Shown here: piece by piece, positions 4,419 to 9,559 of the stretch
How positions within the stretch are numbered: the first letter of the stretch is position 1
How the letters are laid out: every line of letters starts with the position of its first letter
Source: Desulfuromonadales bacterium
GTDB lineage: Bacteria > Desulfobacterota > Desulfuromonadia > Desulfuromonadales > BM103
Reading direction: 5' to 3'
DNA: 9,559 nucleotides
Assembly (NCBI GenBank): GCA_029859485.1
Contig: JAOUDB010000067.1
Location: forward strand, 1 to 9,559
Program-made: the position numbers and the translations under genes
The notes under the pieces: generated by a model
Told to the model about the DNA's origin: nothing
The model's input: the letters and a program-made list of their open reading frames with translations, nothing else
Database searches by the model: none

Positions 4419-7244
4419 TCACTCCGTTGCCGCATCGACCAGATAAAGGATCGAGCGATAGGGGATTTCGGCGTGCAGTGACAATCCAATCTCACAGGTT
4501 TTGCTGGTAGAATATCCTGCGCTGCAACCTTTGGTCTGTTGTTTAAGCCCCTCCAGCGCTGAGGCATTCAATTCTGGATAGCTGAAACCGCGATCGCCGG
4601 CAAAGCCGCAGCAATAAACATCTTGCGGGACAACGACCTCCGTTGCACAAGTTTGGGCCAGGGCCGTAAGTTTGTCATCAAGCCCCATTTTACGCGCACT
4701 GCAGGTCACATGCAGGGCCACTTTAGTGTCAAGCGGGGTGAATTTCAGTTTGTCGAGCAAAAAATCAAGAACAAATTCAATCGGTTCATAGAGCTTCAGC
4801 TTGGAATCCAGATTCTCTTTCATTCGCAGCAAGCAGGGACTGGTATCGCAGAGAACAGGAATCATTCCATCGCCAGAGGCTTTGATCAGCGAGCGGTTCA
4901 ACTCATCACTCTTCTCGTTGGCTTGTTTAAAAAATCCTTTGCTCTCAAACGCCTGACCGCAGCAGAGGCTCTCCAGATTTTTGGGGTAGATGATCTGATA
5001 ACCGGATTTTTTCAAGAGTGAAATCGTTTTTTGTGGCAAATCTTCAGATTCTGATTCAGCTCGGGCTGGACCGCTCATGCAGCGACTGGGGCAGGCTGGA
5101 AAATAAACCACCTGTAAAGGGTTTTCAGGGTCAAAGGTTTCTGATTTTATTTTTGCCACTCCGGAGGGCATTTCCCTATTCCAAAGTGGCAGTTTATTGA
5201 CGGTCAGGGTGCGGGCGGTTAACGAAGCTTTTTCCATAAAGCCCGTGCCGGTCATTTGATGAACCTTATCAACCGTTTTTAGAGTTGTGTTAATTGTGCC
5301 CGCAACGCCCTTGAAGTTTCTTGCGACCCAATCAGCAACAAGGTTAGCCAGATCGCCATTAGCTTCTTCACGGAGAGCTTTGACCATCTTCCCGGTGTCA
5401 ATTCCCACCGGGCATCTTGTGCCACACAAGCCATCGGAAGCGCAGGTTTCCTGACCTGGATATTGATAGGCCTTCAAAAGTTTTTTGAGCTCGGCGGGTG
5501 CTGCGTTTGCTGCCATCTGACGGCTGATTTCACGGCGACCAACGATACGCTGGCGGGGAGTAAAGGAGAGGTTGCGCGATGGGCAGACTGGCTCACAGAA
5601 TCCGCATTCGATACATTTGTCAACCAGCTCATGGGTCGCTGGGAGTGACTTAAGATTTTTGATGTGTGCTTCAATATCGTCGTTGATAATGACGCCCGGA
5701 TTCAAGAGTCCTTCCGGATCAAACAGGTTCTTGATCGCCTTCATCAGTGTGTAGGCCGCTGTGCCCCATTCTTTTTCTACAAATGGTGCCATGTTTCGCC
5801 CGGTGCCATGTTCTGCCTTAAGTGAACCGTCATATTTATCGACGACCATATTGACGACTTCATCCATAAAATCACTGTAGCGAACAACCTGCTCTTCATA
5901 CGAAAAATCCTGTGTAAAGACAAAATGCAGATTACCTTCAAGGGCATGCCCAAAGATGATCGCTTCCTCATAACGATATTTTTTAAACAGATTCTGCAGG
6001 TCGAGCGCGGCAGCGGCCAGATGCTGATGGGGGAAGGCGACATCTTCGATAATGACTGTGGTTCCGGTCTCGCGCACTGCACCCACTGCGGGAAAGAGAC
6101 CTTTGCGGATATTCCAGTAAATTTTGTATTCACTAGGGTTGTCAGTAAATTCAATCGGCCTGACAGTTTTGATTTTTTTCAGTGCTGCGCTAATTTGTTG
6201 AATCTGTCCCTCAAGTTTTTTAGCGCTGGTGGCTCGGGTTTCGACCAACAGCGCGGTGACGCTTTTTTTCAGGCTGGCTAGATAATCGGGCATACCCGCT
6301 TCATTTTCGACCGATGAGAGGGCGGCACGGTCCATTAACTCGGCTGCGGCGACTGGTAACCCATCCCGAAGAATAGGGACAGCGCTGCAGGCCGTAGGAA
6401 CGTCGGGAAATAGAATCAGCGCGCTGGCCTTATGTTGATGTTCTACGACAGTTTTATAAACCACTTCAGAAATGAATCCAAGAGTCCCCTCTGATCCGAC
6501 CATCAATTGCTGCATAATATCAAAAGGATCGCTGAAGTCGATCAGGGCATTCAAGCCGTAGCCAGTGGTGTTTTTTATTTTGAACTTGTAGCGAATACGT
6601 TCGTTTAATTCACTGTCAGCCAGAACGTTGTGACGCAGATCATTGAGGCCCTTGAGGAGATACGGGTGACTTCTTTTGAAATCTGCCCGGCTTTTGTCAT
6701 CGCTGGTGTCGACAATGGTGCCATCGACCAGAATCAGCCGCAAACTGTCGAGAGTCTGATAACTGTTTTCGGCCACTCCGCAACACATACCGCTGGCATT
6801 GTTGGCGAGAATACCACCTATCTTTGCACTGTCGATTGAAGCCGGGTCCGGGCCGATCTTTTTACCGAATTCGGCAAGGAAGCGATTGGCCTGGCTGCCG
6901 ATTATTCCAGGCTGTAACTGGATTTTTTTCGCATTGTCAAAAATTTTATAGTTCTGCCAGCCTTTTCCCAGACGCACAAGAATACTGTCAGTGATTGCCT
7001 GGCCAGAGAGGCTGGTTCCGGCAGCACGGAAGGTGACCGGTAGCCGACGTTGACTTGCCTCATGAAGAATAAGCTGAACCTCTTCTTCCGTTTCAACATT
7101 GATGACAATCTTTGGGGTCAGGTGGTAGAAGCTGGCATCGGTTCCGAATGATACGGTCAAAAGTGGATCAGTGATCAGTCTCTGCTTGGAGATCGTTTTC
7201 ACGATTGTTTTATAAAAATCCTGATATTTGGTTGGGAGCATCAT
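4419..7244 (-). CDS. dld: FAD/Fe-S D-lactate dehydrogenase (Dld-II type)
   Basis: A 941-residue fusion like the respiratory D-lactate dehydrogenase Dld-II of Shewanella (about 930 residues). FAD-binding half: PVTFRAAGTSLSGQA (69-83), GPDPAS (131-136), GGILANNASGMCCG (143-156), GSEGTLGFISEV (250-261); C-terminal oxidase part with FGHALEGNLH (431-440) and AEHGTG (477-482). Ferredoxin-like part: Cys544, 547, 550, 554 and Cys601, 607, 611 before PVGIDTG. Two CCG-type motifs close it: CPSRC with LCCG (760-763), and HVTC with YCCG (877-880). It should oxidise D-lactate, or a related 2-hydroxyacid, and pass electrons to quinone or cytochrome at the inner membrane. The ATG at 7244 is followed by a second ATG at 7241; AGGA (7248-7251, complement) is 3 bases from the first but 6 from the second, so translation may begin at Met2. 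It stands alone, convergent with A-B copy 1 and divergent from copy 2. Confidence 0.9.
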   Translation of the reverse strand: MMLPTKYQDFYKTIVKTISKQRLITDPLLTVSFGTDASFYHLTPKIVINVETEEEVQLILHEASQRRLPVTFRAAGTSLSGQAITDSILVRLGKGWQNYKIFDNAKKIQLQPGIIGSQANRFLAEFGKKIGPDPASIDSAKIGGILANNASGMCCGVAENSYQTLDSLRLILVDGTIVDTSDDKSRADFKRSHPYLLKGLNDLRHNVLADSELNERIRYKFKIKNTTGYGLNALIDFSDPFDIMQQLMVGSEGTLGFISEVVYKTVVEHQHKASALILFPDVPTACSAVPILRDGLPVAAAELMDRAALSSVENEAGMPDYLASLKKSVTALLVETRATSAKKLEGQIQQISAALKKIKTVRPIEFTDNPSEYKIYWNIRKGLFPAVGAVRETGTTVIIEDVAFPHQHLAAAALDLQNLFKKYRYEEAIIFGHALEGNLHFVFTQDFSYEEQVVRYSDFMDEVVNMVVDKYDGSLKAEHGTGRNMAPFVEKEWGTAAYTLMKAIKNLFDPEGLLNPGVIINDDIEAHIKNLKSLPATHELVDKCIECGFCEPVCPSRNLSFTPRQRIVGRREISRQMAANAAPAELKKLLKAYQYPGQETCASDGLCGTRCPVGIDTGKMVKALREEANGDLANLVADWVARNFKGVAGTINTTLKTVDKVHQMTGTGFMEKASLTARTLTVNKLPLWNREMPSGVAKIKSETFDPENPLQVVYFPACPSRCMSGPARAESESEDLPQKTISLLKKSGYQIIYPKNLESLCCGQAFESKGFFKQANEKSDELNRSLIKASGDGMIPVLCDTSPCLLRMKENLDSKLKLYEPIEFVLDFLLDKLKFTPLDTKVALHVTCSARKMGLDDKLTALAQTCATEVVVPQDVYCCGFAGDRGFSYPELNASALEGLKQQTKGCSAGYSTSKTCEIGLSLHAEIPYRSILYLVDAATE

Positions 7245-7284
7245 ATATCCTTTAGGGCTGGAGCAGGATCGTTTGCTTTCGGAG

Positions 7285-7314
7285 ATTCTAACAGAAATAT
7301 GACCGAAGTGGTAA
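7285..7314 (-). promoter_or_regulatory. Candidate promoter of the dld-like gene
   Basis: On the - strand TTACCA (7309-7314) and TAGAAT (7285-7290) are separated by 18 bases, matching 4 of 6 and 5 of 6 consensus positions. It would start transcription about 35 bases before the start codon. Confidence 0.4.
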
Positions 7315-7327
7315 TGCTAGTAAGTGA

Positions 7328-7358
7328 AATCAGCTACCCTAATGATAGCTGCAGTTGA
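7328..7358. promoter_or_regulatory. Candidate operator upstream of the dld-like gene
   Basis: CAGCTA (7331-7336) and TAGCTG (7346-7351) form a perfect inverted repeat with a 9-base spacer. AAATCA just outside the left arm and TGATTT a few bases beyond the right arm add a second layer of symmetry. It lies upstream of the candidate dld promoter, where a lactate-responsive regulator could bind. No named operator consensus was matched. Bases 7360-7550 hold nothing else I can support. Confidence 0.3.
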
Positions 7359-7550
7359 TTTCAATCAGTTTCCTGGGGATGGTTATTGAATAACTAGGGA
7401 GTTTCCTTTCGGCTGGATCCTTATAGCCGTTGATTCGGCCAACTTTTTACAGAGTCAAGTCGATACCCTCAAGCCCATTCAGAAGGTATTGTTTCGGAAA
7501 GGGTCAATTATAAAATGAAAAATTTCTTTTGACCACTGCATAGATAAAAA

Positions 7551-7590
7551 CTGGATTTTTATTGATAGAGTCATTTAAGAAGACAAAATG
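7551..7590 (+). repeat. Intergenic module copy M4 (shortened core)
   Basis: GATTTTTATTGATAGAG matches the left half of the module, but the right half is contracted to about TCATTTAAGAAGACAAAATG, lacking the TTAATACACAAAA box. It still leads directly into a GGCCACC hairpin and the conserved A-B leader, so it is the most decayed copy. Confidence 0.6.
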
Positions 7591-7619
7591 ATGGCCACCT
7601 GGTTTTGCCTGGGTGGCCA
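7591..7619 (+). terminator. Hairpin of module M4
   Basis: ATGGCCACC (7591-7599) pairs perfectly with GGTGGCCAT (7611-7619), with T-G and G-C pairs possible further in. The bases after it (TTACTATTTA) are only weakly T-rich, so terminator function is less clear than for M2, M3 and M5. It stands between the divergent dld-like gene and A-B copy 2. Confidence 0.55.
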
Positions 7620-7749
7620 TTTACTATTTATCAGGGTTAGTAATAGTTTCGTGTTTCTGTAAGTTTGACCGCATCAAAACAATATGAGAGGATTCCTGAG
7701 AATTTTTAAGTGTGTCAGCACCGAGGTGAATAGGACGAAATATACAGAT

Positions 7750-7953
7750 ATGGACTTCAGGGTTGCTATAAACGTATTGCTTATCTTTTGCGGTGGATCG
7801 GTCACTTCTTGGGCTTTGATAAGTTGGCTGAATAGAGAGGTTATGCCGAATCAGCATGATGGCAATTTCATTGTAATTGTCGGCCTAGTTGGATTGCTAA
7901 TGTTCATAATAGGCTTCGCAAGCCAGATCACAATTAAAAGCGAGGAAAACTGA
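7750..7953 (+). CDS. Small two-helix membrane protein A, copy 2 (unrecognised)
   Basis: The second copy of the 67-residue membrane protein encoded at 3593-3796, with the same two hydrophobic segments. Substitutions include NYE to QHD in the inter-helix loop, Thr to Ala and Leu to Ile in or near helix 2, and NK to SE in the tail. The frame is open upstream to an ATG at 7684, which would give 89 residues, but in copy 1 the corresponding stretch meets a TAA inside the 36-base segment, so the longer form is not conserved and probably not the native protein. AGGA (7732-7735) is 14 bases before the ATG at 7750; a GTG at 7726 is another possible start. Gene B copy 2 follows after 39 bases. Confidence 0.63.
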   Translation: MDFRVAINVLLIFCGGSVTSWALISWLNREVMPNQHDGNFIVIVGLVGLLMFIIGFASQITIKSEEN

Positions 7954-7992
7954 CTTGAAATGTGTCAGCGGTGGGGTATTTAGGACGATATT

Positions 7993-8310
7993 ATGAGGAT
8001 GACAATAATTTTCATATTGCTACTAACAGTCACAGCATGTGATTGGCTATCTGACGAGTTTGAAGTGATTACTCTGGATGATTTAAATAGGCTCAAATGT
8101 GAATGGCAAGAGCCTAAAGCATCCCAATGGTTTTATATTGGCTCTGAAGATGGATACCACAAATTCGTTCACAGTGACCTCCCTGGGGACAAGCTTTACG
8201 AAATAAAAACTTCAGAATTTACAATTGATAAACCTATGTATGTTTCAGGTAATAAAGTTAATTGGGTAATAATGCCTTGGGGCCCGACATACGAAGAATG
8301 TAAACAATAA
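7993..8310 (+). CDS. Small lipoprotein B, copy 2 (unrecognised)
   Basis: 105 residues, 98 identical to the product at 3836-4153. The lipobox is V-T-A-C with Cys16, and Asp17 again predicts inner-membrane retention. Changes relative to copy 1 are Ile11Leu, Gly15Ala, Lys33Arg, Thr41Pro, Ser43Ala, a Leu to Phe and an Asn to Lys, several of them conservative. AGGA lies 7 bases before the ATG as in copy 1. Several silent third-position changes are also present and the frame is intact, so this is not a fresh duplicate, and both copies appear to have been kept functional. Function is unknown. Confidence 0.8.
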   Translation: MRMTIIFILLLTVTACDWLSDEFEVITLDDLNRLKCEWQEPKASQWFYIGSEDGYHKFVHSDLPGDKLYEIKTSEFTIDKPMYVSGNKVNWVIMPWGPTYEECKQ

Positions 8311-8349
8311 TGTCCTATTCACAAAGACTTATGAGAGGAAAAACGATTT

Positions 8350-8391
8350 ATTATTGATAGCGGTATTTAGGAAGCTGATTAATCCACAAAT
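8350..8391 (+). repeat. Intergenic module copy M5 (core)
   Basis: TTATTATTGATAGCGGTATT (8350-8369), then TAGGAAGCTG, then ATTAATCCACAAA: the same architecture as M1-M3 with a few substitutions. It lies about 40 bases after the stop of gene B copy 2. Confidence 0.75.
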
Positions 8392-8395
8392 TGAA

Positions 8396-8426
8396 GGCCA
8401 CCTGGAGATGATCCAAGTGGCCTTTT
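8396..8426 (+). terminator. Hairpin of module M5, intrinsic terminator
   Basis: GGCCAC (8396-8401) pairs with GTGGCC (8417-8422); after one C-A mismatch, TGG pairs with CCA further in. TTTT follows. It ends A-B copy 2. Bases 8427-8542 hold only the upstream region of the HAD gene. Confidence 0.7.
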
Positions 8427-8542
8427 AATCATCATGGTTATATTTGAACCTTCTGTTGCAGCTTAATATCGGACAGCATAAACTGAATATACGCTGGCAT
8501 TAAGCTTACGAAAATCTGTTTTTACGATCAAAAGGTTCCTAA

Positions 8543-9142
8543 ATGTGTGATCCCTCTCTGCTGCTGTTTGATTTAGGTGGTGTTTTAATTGAGAACTCTA
8601 CTTTTAAGAGGCTCAATCATTTGATGGTAGAGCCGAAAGATTTCGTAGCTCTCAAACACCTATGGTTGACATCTCCGTCTGTACGTCGTTTCGAGCTTGG
8701 AGATGGTTCACCTTACGAATTTGCAGTATCATTTATTGCTGAATGGGATATCTGTCTTTCCCCTGAAGCCTTTCTGGAAGAGTTCTACTCCTGGCCGTCT
8801 GATTTTTACCCTGAAGCAAGAAGCACACTTCATTCTTTACGCCAAAAGTACCGTGTTGGCTGCTTGAGTAACTCCAATGTCTTGCATTGGGAAAAATTTG
8901 GTGGTTTCAAAGATGATTTCGATATTGCCATTTCCTCTCATCAACTTGGAGCGATTAAACCTGACAATGAAGCTTTTCTAAAAGCATTAGAAACTTGTTC
9001 CGCAAAACCTTCTGAGGTTTATTTCTTCGATGACTCTACCGCGAACATTTACACTGCTAAGAGCCTTGGTATCAAGTCTTTTCACGTTGATGGATTTGAT
9101 TCTCTTCTAAATGTTCTGCGTGAAGAAAAGATATTTCCTTAG
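8543..9142 (+). CDS. HAD-superfamily hydrolase, subfamily IA (YihX-like)
   Basis: 199 residues, a normal length for single-domain HAD-IA phosphatases such as E. coli YihX. Motif I is LLFDLGGVL with nucleophile Asp10; Gly12 takes the place of the usual second Asp, as in the DLGxV group that includes YihX. Motif II is CLSNSN (Ser109), motif III is AIKPD (Lys139), and motif IV is FFDDS (Asp163, Asp164). The helical cap lies at about residues 17-90. A cytoplasmic phosphatase acting on a small sugar phosphate or similar compound is likely; the substrate cannot be read from sequence. AAAGG at 8531-8535 is 7 bases before the ATG. A weak promoter may lie at TTGCAG...TAAACT (around 8456-8484). It follows module M5, as the other small genes follow modules, but also resembles ordinary chromosomal genes. 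No clear terminator follows before the insertion sequence. Confidence 0.88.
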   Translation: MCDPSLLLFDLGGVLIENSTFKRLNHLMVEPKDFVALKHLWLTSPSVRRFELGDGSPYEFAVSFIAEWDICLSPEAFLEEFYSWPSDFYPEARSTLHSLRQKYRVGCLSNSNVLHWEKFGGFKDDFDIAISSHQLGAIKPDNEAFLKALETCSAKPSEVYFFDDSTANIYTAKSLGIKSFHVDGFDSLLNVLREEKIFP

Positions 9143-9223
9143 TGACTTGAATCTCTTCCACTGGCGCCAATGAGTCAGAATACCTTTTTACTTTTATCTG
9201 GTTATCCACTTCGCTCCAGTAGA

Positions 9224-9559
9224 GACATAAAATGTCACGGAGCAGGTTTAATCTGACCCCATCATCAATGAGGAGGTCAGAAATGCTAGAAGATTTTCCA
9301 GTGAACGAAGTCGAGTTTGATCGCAGGTTCCAAACGGAGAAAGCCTGCCTTGATTATCTTTTTCAACTTCGTTGGCCAGATGGTTTCAGTTGCCCTCACT
9401 GTGGTCATTCCAAGTATTGGACAAGTGCCAGAGGGCTCTATCTCTGCCGCCAATGCGATCACCAGCAGTCAGTGACAGCGGGAACAATCTTTCATGGGAC
9501 AAGAAAACCGCTAACGCTTTGGTTTAAAGCCCTCTGGTGGTTCTCGACTCGTAAGGCCA
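9224..9559 (+). mobile_element. IS1595-family insertion sequence, left part (cut by window edge)
   Basis: A transposase gene begins at 9283. The 60 bases before it contain the palindrome GACAT-AAA-ATGTC (9224-9236) and AGCAGGTTTAATCTGACCCC (9241-9260, one base uncertain), which look like IS end sequence. The exact left boundary cannot be fixed because the right end and target duplication are outside the window. Bases 9143-9223 hold nothing I can support. Confidence 0.6.
9283..9559 (+). CDS. IS1595-family transposase, N-terminal part (3' end outside window)
   Basis: The first 92 residues are visible. AGGAGG (9271-9276) lies 6 bases before the ATG. A zinc ribbon is formed by Cys37 and Cys40 (FSCPHCG) with Cys55 and Cys58 (YLCRQC), followed by QQSVTAGTIFHGTRKPLTLWFKALWW, a hallmark of IS1595/ISXO2-type transposases, in which this segment precedes the DDE (or DDN/DDH) catalytic domain. 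The catalytic part lies beyond the window, so intactness cannot be judged. No frameshift or stop is seen in the visible portion. It reads away from the array of small genes. Confidence 0.92.
   Translation, partial: MLEDFPVNEVEFDRRFQTEKACLDYLFQLRWPDGFSCPHCGHSKYWTSARGLYLCRQCDHQQSVTAGTIFHGTRKPLTLWFKALWWFSTRKA

Larger units (their letters stand above)
7651..8322 (+). repeat. A-B unit, copy 2 of a long direct repeat
   Basis: This is the second copy of the block at 3458-4165, in the same orientation and about 4.2 kb away. It lacks the 36 bases present in copy 1 between two GTGTGTCAGC repeats. Both genes are intact here. Confidence 0.9.

Noticed and set aside
7389..7518. An open stretch on the + strand (about 42 codons ending TGA at 7516-7518) that could be a gene remnant.
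   Set aside because: It has no start codon or ribosome binding site, and a frame of this length arises easily by chance.
7684..7749. Longer N-terminus for membrane protein A copy 2 (ATG at 7684).
   Set aside because: In copy 1 the equivalent frame meets a TAA in the 36-base insert, so the extension is not shared; the leader is better explained as untranslated.
2680..8426. Modules as integron attC sites.
   Set aside because: The cassette-like layout invites this, but I find no paired RYYYAAC / GTTRRRY core sites and no integrase gene in the window.
8446..8538. GAACCTT (8446-8452) could pair with AAGGTTC (8532-8538) and hide the ribosome site of the HAD gene.
   Set aside because: A 7-base match over about 80 bases is expected by chance, and no transcript start is known upstream of it.
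1..9559. CRISPR array, rRNA or tRNA genes, or a known defence operon.
   Set aside because: No regularly spaced identical repeats, no rRNA or complete tRNA fold, and no nuclease, helicase or reverse transcriptase genes are present.

Overview
The window looks like a chromosomal segment of a respiring, moderate-GC Gram-negative bacterium. The evidence is a respiratory-type FAD/Fe-S D-lactate dehydrogenase, secreted and lipoprotein signals of Gram-negative type, and a YceI protein. A Desulfuromonas-like or gammaproteobacterial host would fit, but nothing here fixes the genus.

Region 1 (1-2642, + strand) is a compact gene group: the 3' part of an NmrA-type NAD(P)-binding oxidoreductase, a periplasmic YceI-family protein, a small unrecognised secreted protein built from two 37-residue repeats, and a YgiD/DODA-type extradiol dioxygenase. 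Each complete gene has a good ribosome binding site and the group ends in an intrinsic terminator (2601-2642). The content suggests handling of quinones, catechols or electrophiles.

Region 2 (2643-8426) is unusual. Small + strand genes are separated by five copies of a roughly 45-base AT-rich module (M1-M5). In four copies a GGCCACC...GGTGGCC-type hairpin follows, which in M2, M3 and M5 looks like an intrinsic terminator. M1-M2 encloses a RelE-like protein with an inserted CxxC...CxxC knuckle and no visible antitoxin. M2-M3 and M4-M5 each enclose one copy of a near-identical two-gene unit: A, a two-helix membrane protein, and B, a lipoprotein. Between the two A-B copies lies the large dld-like gene on the opposite strand, so it is bracketed by direct repeats of about 0.7 kb. 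The repeats may reflect duplication of small accessory 'cassettes' and could allow recombination across the dld gene.

Region 3 (8427-9559) holds a HAD-IA hydrolase and the start of an IS1595-family insertion sequence whose transposase runs off the window.

The first operon, the dld gene and the HAD gene can be assigned to families with confidence. The A-B pair and the 131-residue repeat protein are not recognised. The module array is the most likely place for something undescribed, although ordinary tandem duplication with repeated terminators would explain much of it.
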